Positions 6,104 through 13,800 of a DNA stretch of 34,532 nucleotides are shown one piece after another; positions within the stretch are counted from its first letter, which is position 1; each line of letters begins with the position of its first letter. Position numbers and translations under genes: made by a program. The DNA comes from JACDAN01 sp035697545 (lineage in GTDB: Bacteria > Actinomycetota > Thermoleophilia > Gaiellales > Gaiellaceae): the NCBI GenBank assembly GCA_035697545.1, contig DASSCT010000022.1, positions 1-34,532 of the forward strand, written 5' to 3'. The notes below the pieces were generated by a model. That model saw only the letters and a program-made list of their open reading frames with translations, had not been told where the DNA came from and ran no database searches.

Positions 6104-8029
6104 CTAGACCTGCCCCACCTCCTCGGCGAAGTCGGGCACGTGGTCGCCCGCGAGGACGAAGCGAACCGTGTCCGGATTCGGCACGTCTAGGTCTGCAAGT
6201 AACAACTTGTTACTTGCTTCCCCGCTCCATTCGGCCATCTCCGCGAGGGCCGTCTCGACCCCGCCGTCGGAGACGTCGTGAACGAGGGAAAGCCCCGCAG
6301 CCGCGCGCCAAACCCGTTCGATCAACTCCGCCTCGAAGCCGAGCTCCGTTTTCCCAAGTAACAACTTGTAACTTGGGCCTCGAACGACGCTCACTTTGTC
6401 CCCGCGGCGCCAGCCATTCGGGACCCGCCGGACGTCCGGGACGAGGCCCACGCAGCCGACGACCGGCGTTGGTGGGATCGACCGTCCGTCGGTGTCGTTG
6501 TAGAGCGAGACGTTTCCGGACACGACCGGGATCCCGAGCGCCTCGGCGGCCTGGGCGATTCCCTCGATGGCCTGCTCGAGCTCCCAGGCGATCTCCGGCT
6601 TCTCGGGGCTTCCGAAGTTGAGACAGTCGGTCAGGCCGATGGGCTCGCCGCCGCAGCAGGCGACGTTTCGAGCCGCGTCGAGGACGGCGAGGGCGCCGGC
6701 GCGGAACGGGTCGCGCTCCCCGAGCGGCGGCCCGTCGAGCGACACGGCCAAGCCCCGGAAGGACGGGGTCAGCCGCAGCACCGCCGCGTCGAGCCCTGGC
6801 CGCCGCACCGTGCGCGAGCCGACGAGCTGGTCGTAGCGCTCGTAGATCCACCGCCGGCTGCGCAGATTGGGCTCGTGCGCAGGCGACGCGGGCGCAACAC
6901 TTCGCGGCGCCGTCGGAACCACGTAGCGCGGACATTCGTCCGTCAGCAGCCGTGCCGGGATGTCCCCGACGAGTTCGCCTTCGTGGAAGGCGCGCAGATC
7001 GCCTGTCGCGGTGACCTCGCCGATCACGGCGTGGTTCAGCTCCCACTTCCGGCAGACGGCCGCGACCTCCTCCGGCCGCGATGTGATGCACACCATCCGC
7101 TCCTGGCTCTCGGAGATCATGATCTCCCACGGCTCGAGCTCCTCCTCGCGCAGCGGCACGCGATCCAGCTCCACGTCGATACCCGCGCCGTCCCGCGCCA
7201 TCTCGGCCAGCGCCGAGGCGAGGCCGGCGGCCCCGCAGTCCTGGAGCGACTCGACGAAGCCCAGCTCGACGAGCTCCTGGCTCGCCTCGATGAGCTTCTT
7301 GCCGGTGAACGGATCGCCGATCTGGACGCTCGGCCGTTTGTCCGCGTCCTCCTCCCCGAGCTCCTGGCTGGCCAGGACGCTCGCCCCGCCGATGCCGTCG
7401 CGCCCGGTCGTCGCGCCGTAGAGGAACACGGAGCTCCCAACGGCGCTCGCCCGTGAACGCAGCACGCGCTCGCGCGGCAGCAGGCCGACGCACATCGCGT
7501 TGACGAGACAGTTGCCGGCATAGGCCTCGTCGAAGACCGCCTCGCCGCCCACCGTGGGCACGCCCACGCAGTTTCCGTAATGGCCGATGCCGGAGACGGC
7601 CCGCTCGAACATCCAGTCGGGCTCCGCGAAGCGCAGGCCGTCGAGGAGGGCGATCGGCCTCGCACCCATCGCGATCACGTCGCGCAGGATCCCTCCGACT
7701 CCCGTGGCCGCCCCCTGGAACGGCTCGACCGCGGACGGGTGATTGTGGCTCTCGACCTTGAAGGCGACCGCCTCGCCGTCGCCCAGATCCAGCACGCCTG
7801 CGTTCTCCCCCGGGCCCTGGAGCACCCGCTCGCCGCCCGACGGAAGGCGCTTCAGCAGCGGCGCCGAGTGCTTGTAGCCGCAGTGCTCCGACCAGAGGAG
7901 CGAGAAGACGGCGAGCTCGAAGTGGTTCGGGTCGCGCTCGAGCAATTCGCAGATACGGTCGAGCTCCTCGTCCGTAAGGCCGAGTGCGCGATGCAGCGGC
8001 TGCTCGACGACCCTCAGAGGCCGGAGCAT
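6104..8029 (-). CDS. purL: Phosphoribosylformylglycinamidine synthase subunit PurL (small type), short C-terminus
   Basis: ATP-dependent conversion of FGAR to FGAM; small-type PurL works with PurS and PurQ, neither of which is in the window. The ATG at 8029 (MLRPLRVVEQPLHRALGLTD) fits family N-termini. Seen in order: SLLWSEHCGYKHS, RVLQGPGENAGV, KVESHNHPSAVEPFQGA, QDCGAAGLASALAEMA, then in the second half DCLNFGSPEKPEIA, VVSGNVSLYND and LVHDVSDGGVETALAEMA. At 641 residues it is about 100 shorter than Bacillus or mycobacterial PurL. After the last motif it diverges quickly, and the usual FGE-type and final glycine-rich segments are missing. Two in-frame palindromic repeats encode SYKLLLG and SNKLLLA in exactly this region. 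The family is certain; full activity is not. Confidence 0.93.
   Translation of the reverse strand: MLRPLRVVEQPLHRALGLTDEELDRICELLERDPNHFELAVFSLLWSEHCGYKHSAPLLKRLPSGGERVLQGPGENAGVLDLGDGEAVAFKVESHNHPSAVEPFQGAATGVGGILRDVIAMGARPIALLDGLRFAEPDWMFERAVSGIGHYGNCVGVPTVGGEAVFDEAYAGNCLVNAMCVGLLPRERVLRSRASAVGSSVFLYGATTGRDGIGGASVLASQELGEEDADKRPSVQIGDPFTGKKLIEASQELVELGFVESLQDCGAAGLASALAEMARDGAGIDVELDRVPLREEELEPWEIMISESQERMVCITSRPEEVAAVCRKWELNHAVIGEVTATGDLRAFHEGELVGDIPARLLTDECPRYVVPTAPRSVAPASPAHEPNLRSRRWIYERYDQLVGSRTVRRPGLDAAVLRLTPSFRGLAVSLDGPPLGERDPFRAGALAVLDAARNVACCGGEPIGLTDCLNFGSPEKPEIAWELEQAIEGIAQAAEALGIPVVSGNVSLYNDTDGRSIPPTPVVGCVGLVPDVRRVPNGWRRGDKVSVVRGPSYKLLLGKTELGFEAELIERVWRAAAGLSLVHDVSDGGVETALAEMAEWSGEASNKLLLADLDVPNPDTVRFVLAGDHVPDFAEEVGQV
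6195..6217. repeat. Palindromic element copy 1 inside purL
   Basis: Perfect 11-base arms GCAAGTAACAA and TTGTTACTTGC flank one central C. The AT-rich stretch stands out against very GC-rich surroundings. On the purL strand it reads in frame as ASNKLLLA, using the low-GC codons AAC AAG TTG TTA CTT. It shares a 21-base core with the copy at 6353-6377, apart from one base. Confidence 0.85.
6353..6377. repeat. Palindromic element copy 2 inside purL
   Basis: Arms CCCAAGTAACAA and TTGTAACTTGGG around a central C, with one mismatch (A/A) in the stem. On the purL strand it reads PSYKLLLG, in the same phase as copy 1 (AGT-TAC-AAG-TTG-TTA-CTT). It lies 158 bp from copy 1. I saw no third copy elsewhere in the window. 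Confidence 0.85.
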
Positions 8030-8037
8030 AGACGCAG

Positions 8038-8502
8038 CTACGGACAGTTTTCGAGCGTGCGGTCGGGGTTGACGAACACCTCGTCGACGCGAGCGTCGGA
8101 GTCCAGTCCCTGAATGGCGTCGGTCGAGCCGCACACCGTCAGATCTCGGACCGCGGGCGGCGTCGCAGCCGCCTCCTCGAGCGCACGGCGCTTCTGCAGA
8201 TTGAGCTCACCGGAACGGTCGCTGAGATCCTCGTCGAGGAACTGCTGCTCCGCTTCCTCGGGCGAGTCATCGGGATCGGGGACGTAGGTCCCGGTGAGCT
8301 CGTCACCTCCGCGGCGCTGAACGGCGACGATCTCGCGGATCCCGAGCTCGTGCTCCTTGCTGAGCCGCACGGTCTCGGCGATGGACAGGTCGTTCTTGAG
8401 ATCGACCGTCGCAACGCGGAACGAGCCCTGGCTCGAGTCAGAACCGCCGCAGGCGCCGGCGAAGAGCACGAATGCGAGGAGGGCGACGGCGCGCAGGCTC
8501 AC
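8038..8502 (-). CDS. Putative lipoprotein, unknown function
   Basis: A 154-residue protein from a GTG at 8502. The start gives a clean lipoprotein signal peptide, VSLRAVALLAFVLFAGACGG, with lipobox FAGAC, so the mature protein should be lipid-anchored outside the membrane. Longer in-frame starts would add a hydrophilic arm ahead of the signal. The mature part is acidic (DPDDSPEEAEQQFLDEDLSD) and ends with two cysteines (LTVCGS and a C-terminal NCP) that may form a disulfide. No family recognised. It lies just 5' of purL on the same strand (8 bp between its stop and the purL ATG) and is divergent from the EamA exporter. Confidence 0.75.
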   Translation of the reverse strand: MSLRAVALLAFVLFAGACGGSDSSQGSFRVATVDLKNDLSIAETVRLSKEHELGIREIVAVQRRGGDELTGTYVPDPDDSPEEAEQQFLDEDLSDRSGELNLQKRRALEEAAATPPAVRDLTVCGSTDAIQGLDSDARVDEVFVNPDRTLENCP

Positions 8503-8543
8503 GCCGGAAAGGTTGCCACGGTCTCTGTCGTTAGGTTGTGTAG

Positions 8544-9455
8544 GTGCAGCGGGGCTACGTGACAACGCTGCTGGTCCTGGCGGCGATCTGGGGCTCGTCC
8601 TTCCTGTTCATCAAGGTCGCCGTGGACGAGCTCTCGCCGGCTACGACGATGCTCGGCCGGTGTCTCGTGGCGTCGATCGCGCTCGGCGGGATCCTGATCG
8701 CGCGACGCGGCCCCGCCCAGGCCTTCCGCTGCCTGCGCGACTTCGGTCGTGCAGGACTCGTTCTCGGCATCGTCAGCACGGCGCTGCCGTTCTGGCTGAT
8801 CGCGTGGGGCGAGACGAGGATCGATTCCGGGATCGCCGCAATCGCCAACGCCTCGATGCCGATCTTCGTCGCCCTGCTCGCGATCAGGTTCATGCCGGGG
8901 GAGCGGGTGACCGGCTCGCGCGCGTTCGGCATCGCCCTGGGCATCGTCGGCGTGGGCGTGCTCGTCGGCATCCACCCGCAAGGCGGCTGGGCCGGCGCGG
9001 TCGGGACGCTAGCGGTCGTCTTTGCGTCCGTCTCCTACGCCGTCAGCACCCTGTACAGCCAGCGCAAGCTCGGCGACTCGTCCGGCCTGCTCGTCTCCTT
9101 CGCCTCGGCCTTCTGGGGCATGGTTGTGCTCGCGCCGCTCGGCGTCGCCCAGGCGCCGAGCGACGTCCCGAGCTGGAAGGCGCTTGCCTCGGTCGCGGCC
9201 CTCGGAGTCCTGGGGACGGCCGTCGGTTTGCTGCTCTACCTCTACATCGTCGAGCACTACGGCTCCTCCCGCGCGAGCCTCGTCGTGTACCTGCTGCCCG
9301 TGACCGCGCTCGTTTACGGCGCCGTCTTCCTGGATGAGTCCATTCGCGTGACGGCGATCGCCGGCCTCGCGCTCATCCTCGCCGGCGTCGCGCTCGGTTC
9401 GGGCGTCGTGAAGCCGATCCGTCGCCGGCAACCGGTTCCCGCGCCGACACCGTGA
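8544..9455 (+). CDS. EamA/DMT-family transporter
   Basis: A 303-residue inner-membrane exporter of the drug/metabolite transporter superfamily with ten predicted helices in two EamA repeats. The first repeat starts LLVLAAIWGSSFLFIKVAV, typical of the family, and includes LPFWLIAWGETRIDSGIAAI. The second includes VVFASVSYAVSTLYSQRKL and ends VYGAVFLDESIRVTAIAGLALILAGVAL. The substrate cannot be inferred; relatives export amino acids or other metabolites. GTG at 8544 or 8559 are both possible starts. The stop overlaps the next gene as GTGA. Confidence 0.88.
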   Translation: MQRGYVTTLLVLAAIWGSSFLFIKVAVDELSPATTMLGRCLVASIALGGILIARRGPAQAFRCLRDFGRAGLVLGIVSTALPFWLIAWGETRIDSGIAAIANASMPIFVALLAIRFMPGERVTGSRAFGIALGIVGVGVLVGIHPQGGWAGAVGTLAVVFASVSYAVSTLYSQRKLGDSSGLLVSFASAFWGMVVLAPLGVAQAPSDVPSWKALASVAALGVLGTAVGLLLYLYIVEHYGSSRASLVVYLLPVTALVYGAVFLDESIRVTAIAGLALILAGVALGSGVVKPIRRRQPVPAPTP

Positions 9456-9973
9456 ACCTGCGCATACGGCGGGCGGGCGAGGGGGACGTCGACTTCCTGG
9501 TCAGCCTGCTGAACGAGGACAGCGTCGAGCCGTTCATGGCCGCTTCGCGCGCGCGGGACCCTAAGGGTGTTCTCGAATCGGTGCAGGAGTCGGACGCGGC
9601 GCCGGATGAGTCCGGCGTGTTCGTGATCGAAGTCGAAGAGGACGGCGGTTGGGCCCGCGCCGGGACGATGGCGTTCTCCGTGGCGAATCAGCGCAATCGG
9701 ATCGCGAGCCTGGGCGGTCTCGCGATCCATCCGGACTACCGCGGCCGCAAGCTCGCGGACGAAGCGGCGCAGATCTTCCAGCGCCATCTGATCTTCGATC
9801 TCGGCTTCCACCGGCTCCAGCTCGAGTGCTACGCCTTCAACGAGCGCGCGATCCGGCATTCGGAACGGTCAGGCTTCGTCCGAGAGGGGGTGAAGCGCAA
9901 GGCCTACCAGCGGCACGGTGAATGGGTCGACGCGATTATGTTCGCGCTGATCAGGGAAGATCTCGAACCATGA
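9452..9973 (+). CDS. GNAT-family N-acetyltransferase
   Basis: A 173-residue single-domain GNAT. The GTG start overlaps the EamA stop (GTGA). The acetyl-CoA binding motif A is visible in LGGLAIHPDYRGRKLADEAAQ, followed by FDLGFHRLQLECYAFNERAIRHSERSGF and REGVKRKAYQRHGEWVDAI, close to the RimJ/RimL subgroup that acetylates N-termini or small amines. The substrate is unknown. The stop overlaps the next gene (ATGA), so EamA, GNAT and the exported protein form one unit. Confidence 0.87.
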   Translation: MNLRIRRAGEGDVDFLVSLLNEDSVEPFMAASRARDPKGVLESVQESDAAPDESGVFVIEVEEDGGWARAGTMAFSVANQRNRIASLGGLAIHPDYRGRKLADEAAQIFQRHLIFDLGFHRLQLECYAFNERAIRHSERSGFVREGVKRKAYQRHGEWVDAIMFALIREDLEP

Positions 9974-10638
9974 AGCTCGCCCTTGTGAGCTTCTTCGTTG
10001 CTCTCGTGGCGGCGCCGCTGGCCGCGCAGGCCGCGCAATCTCCGGCCAGATTCGCGCTCACGCTGAACGCGACCGTCGTCGACCATTTCACCTACAGCCT
10101 CGTGCGGGTAAGTGAGGATTGTTCGATCCGCCGCACCGGCTTCGGCGGCCGCGAGCTTCGGCTGCGCAGTCCTCGAGCGACCGAGATTCAGGTCACGCGA
10201 GGGCCCACCGGCTTGGTTTACCGGCCGGGCCGCGTTTTGGCCCGCGTCACCGGCGTCGCGCCGATCGGCTCGTTCGGTGAAGTCAAGCGCTGCCGGGCCG
10301 AACCGATCCTGAAGGGCTCCGGCGACTGCAAGGCCAGGACGCTCGAGCCGCGCCGCCTGCGCGTGGGCTTCCACTCGGGTCGTGGCATGCTCGCGTTCCA
10401 GAAGCCGGCCGTCCCCGGCGACGTCCAGCTCTGTGGGCTCGACCAGACGTACCAGGGTGGGTGGCTCCAGCTCGCGCCTGGCCGCGTTGACGCCAACGCC
10501 CTATTGAACGGCACCGCGCTCCGCGTGGTCGCTTATGGGTCTGCGAAGCGAGAGGCGACCGTCGTCAGCACGCCCACTCTCAGGGTTGCGCAGCGGACGA
10601 CCGTGCGCTGGACGCTGGCCTTCCGGCGCCTGTCCTAG
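9970..10638 (+). CDS. Exported protein, unknown function
   Basis: A 222-residue protein whose ATG overlaps the upstream stop (ATGA). MKLALVSFFVALVAAPLAAQAA is a clear Sec signal peptide with likely cleavage after AQA. The mature part is basic, with cysteines in SEDCSIRR, VKRCRAEP, SGDCKART and VQLCGLD that could pair, and a beta-rich look (TFAL/TLNATVVDHFTYS, RTTVRWTLAFRRL). No family recognised. It is coupled to the GNAT and exporter genes; an extracytoplasmic role is all that can be said. Confidence 0.75.
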   Translation: MKLALVSFFVALVAAPLAAQAAQSPARFALTLNATVVDHFTYSLVRVSEDCSIRRTGFGGRELRLRSPRATEIQVTRGPTGLVYRPGRVLARVTGVAPIGSFGEVKRCRAEPILKGSGDCKARTLEPRRLRVGFHSGRGMLAFQKPAVPGDVQLCGLDQTYQGGWLQLAPGRVDANALLNGTALRVVAYGSAKREATVVSTPTLRVAQRTTVRWTLAFRRLS

Positions 10639-10704
10639 CGCTCTTCTCGCAACTCGGCTCGTCCGAATTTCCTCACAAAGAATCCCCCGTTCTGGTCATG
10701 CGCC

Positions 10705-10722
10705 AGCCCCGTGTTTGGGGCT
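10705..10722 (+). terminator. Hairpin downstream of the exported-protein gene
   Basis: AGCCCC-GTGTTT-GGGGCT forms a 6-bp stem with a six-base loop, 67 bp after the upstream stop and about 95 bp before the surface protein start. No T-run follows. It may terminate the upstream unit or be the first stem of the leader below. Confidence 0.45.
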
Positions 10723-10735
10723 ACCTTGAGCCAAA

Positions 10736-10794
10736 TTTGCCGAAACCGCTGAAGCCTGCGGCAACTCGCTGAAGCGGTCAGGAAGCTCGGCAAA
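10736..10794 (+). ncRNA. Structured 5' leader of the repeat protein gene, class unknown
   Basis: Nested perfect stems: TTTGCCGA (10736-10743) pairs with TCGGCAAA (10787-10794), and inside it ACCGCT (10745-10750) pairs with AGCGGT (10773-10778). The loop holds a short GCC/GGC stem and a second copy of the word CGCTGAAGC (10748-10756 and 10768-10776). The structure ends 7 bases before the AAGGAG of the large secreted protein, well placed to control its translation. It does not match any riboswitch consensus I can recall (c-di-GMP-I, SAM, cobalamin, TPP and ydaO were considered). Confidence 0.5.
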
Positions 10795-10815
10795 GCAACG
10801 CAAGGAGACAACTCA

Positions 10816-13800
10816 ATGCAGACGGTGGCTACACCGAAGAGCCGCGGGCGCCGCATCGGCCTGCTCGCACTGTTCGCCGCGGCAATTACGCTCGGCCTTA
10901 CGGTCATGCCGATGACGGCAGGTGCCGTGCACAACGGGCCGTTCGAGCTCGACGGCGATGCCCTCGCTGATCCAAGCAGCGCGCCTCCGGACGACTGGGG
11001 CACGCTCTTTCCGGTTGACAACTCCTCCACCGACCTCGGCCACTCGTTTGTGACCGACAAAGGTGAGTCGGGGCCCGAGCCCGACGACGGCTACGGGTCG
11101 GGTCAGACCAAGGACACCGTAGACGTCCCGAACTGGAGCGCCGTGAACGGCGCCATCTCACCGGAGAAGGACGACATCCTCCACGCCTACGCGGCCACCT
11201 ATGTCTCGGGAGGCGACCAGCTTCTGTACTTCGGGCAGGACCGGGCGCCGAAGCCGAACGGCTCGACGTCGATGGGCTTCTGGTTCTTCCAGGACCAGGT
11301 CGGCCCGGACGGATCGGGCGGTTTTACCGGCCAGCACGTCGACGGCGACGTCCTGATTACCTCGGACATGACAAACGGCGGCTCCGTGTCGGTCGTCAAC
11401 ATCTTCCGGTGGCAGGACGGTGCCCTTCACTCCGTGGCGAGCCTCGCCGACGCCGAGTGCGGCTCCGCGCCTGAGGACTCGCTTGCCTGTGCGATCGCCA
11501 ACGAGTCGGGCCCCATCGAGGTTCCCTGGTCCTACCCGGCCGACGAAGTCCCCCAGAACATCTTCTTCGAGGGCGGGATCAACCTGAGCAAGCTGTTTCC
11601 GGGCCAGACGCTCCCGTGCTTCTCGAGCTTCCTCGCGAACACTCGGACGTCTCCCTCGGAAACCGCCGACCTGAAGGACTTCGTCGCGGGCACGATCGAC
11701 ACCTGCGGCACGATCACGATCCACAAGAACGCCACGCCGAAGTCGGCGCAGAGCTTCTCCTACAACACGACGGGGACGGGTCTCTCCGGCTTCGCGCTCG
11801 CCGATCCCACGGCCGGCTCTGATGCGTCGGAGACGAAGGTCTTCACCGGCTTGAAGCCCGGCTCGTACTCGGTCTCCGAGGTCAATCTGGCGCTCGGATG
11901 GACGAACAACGACCTGACGTGCACGGCCGAGGGCCCGAACAGCTCCGTCAGCAAGGGCGGTAGCGATACCGGACGCACGGCGTCGATCACGCTCGGCCTG
12001 GCCGGCAACGTCGACTGCACCTTCACGAACACGTTCGTGAAGCGAAACCCGTCGGTCGCCACCGACATCCACGACGCCGGTCACCAGACGATCATGTCTG
12101 CCCCGATCGGCGCGACGGTGCACGACCAGGCGACCGTGTCCGGCGTCCCGGGCTTCGCGACGCCGACCGGCAACGTGAACTTCACCGTCTATCTCGGCAA
12201 CACGATGTGCGAGGAAGACGGCGTCGCTGCCGGCTCCGCCGCGCTGAGCGGGGGCGTAGCTCATCCTTCGAGTGACGCGACCGTGCCCGTCGGGGGCCTT
12301 TCCTATCGGGCCCACTACAGCGGCGACTCGATCTACAACGCTGCCGACGGTCCGTGCGAGACGCTCACGGCCACGAAGCTCGACTCGACGACGCGGACCG
12401 ACGTGCACAACGCGAGTCATGACGTGGTCACGCACGCCCTTATCGGCTCGGCTGTGCACGACAAGGCGACTGTGTCCGGTGCTTTCGGGACGCCGACGGG
12501 CGAGGTCGACTTCACCGTGTTCATGGGCAGCACGCAGTGCAAGGGCGGTGCTGCTGATGCGGGCTCGGTCGTGCTGAGCGACGGCGTCGCGCATCCCTCA
12601 GCCCCGGCCGTGGTTCCCGTCGGTGGCCTTTCCTACCAGGCGCACTACAAGGGCGACGACACCTACAAGGAGTCGTACGGGCCGTGCGAGCCGCTCGTCG
12701 GCGACAAGCTCGACTCGACCACCAAGACCGACGTGCACAACGCCAGTCACGACGTCATCACGCACGCCCCGATCGGCTCGACCGTGCACGACCAGGCGAT
12801 GGTCTCGGGTGCGCTCGGCGTCCCGACCGGCACGGTCGACTTCACCGTTTACATGGGCAACACGCAGTGCGACGGCCCCGGCGCTCCTGCCGGCTCTGCC
12901 ACGCTGAGCGACGGCGTCGCGCATCCCTCGGCCCCGGCCGTGGTTCCCGTCGGTGGCCTCTCCTACCAGGCGCAATACAAGGGCGACGACATGTACAGCG
13001 AGTCGCTTGGCCCGTGCGAGCCGCTTGTCGGCGACAAGCTCGACTCGATGACGCGCACGGACGTGCACAACGCCGCCGAAGAGGTGGTCACGCACGCGCC
13101 GATCGGTTCGAGCGTGCACGACAAGGCACTGGTCTCAGGCGCGTTGACGACCCCCACCGGCATGGTCGACTTCACCGTCTACAAGGGCAACACCCAGTGC
13201 CAGGGCGACGGCCTTGCTGCCGGCTCGGTCGCGCTGAGCGACGGCGTCGCGCATCCGTCCAACGAGGCGACGGTGCCTGTGGGCGGGCTCTCGTACCGGG
13301 CGCACTACAAGGGCGACGCTACGTACAAGGAGTCGCTCGGCCCGTGCGAGCCGCTGGCCGGTGACAAGCTCGAGTCGAGGACGCTCACCGACATCCACCT
13401 GGGTGCCGGGAACGCCGACGAGGCAGACGCAACGCCGATCACGTCGGCACCCATCGGCTCGACGGTGCATGACAAGGCGTTGGTCTCCGGCGCTCTCGGT
13501 GTCCCGAGCGGCACCGTCCACTTCACCTTCTACTCGGGCACGCAATGTGAAGGCCCGGACACCGCCGCCGGATCGGTCACGCTGAGCGGTGGCATTGCGC
13601 ACCCGTCCAGCGATGCGCTGGTGCAGGTCGGCGGCCTCTCGTATCAGGCGCAGTACAGCGGCGATGCCACGTACAAGCCCTCGACCGGCCCGTGTGAGCC
13701 GCTCGAGGCCGGCAAGCTCGACTCGACCACCAAGACCGACGTGCACAACACCGTTCATCAGGTGATCACCTCGGCTCCGCTCGGCTCGACCGTGCACGAC

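Noticed and set aside
8038..8565. Longer start for the lipoprotein (175 residues)
   Set aside because: The extra 21 residues are hydrophilic and would precede the signal peptide; the GTG at 8502 gives a standard lipoprotein signal.
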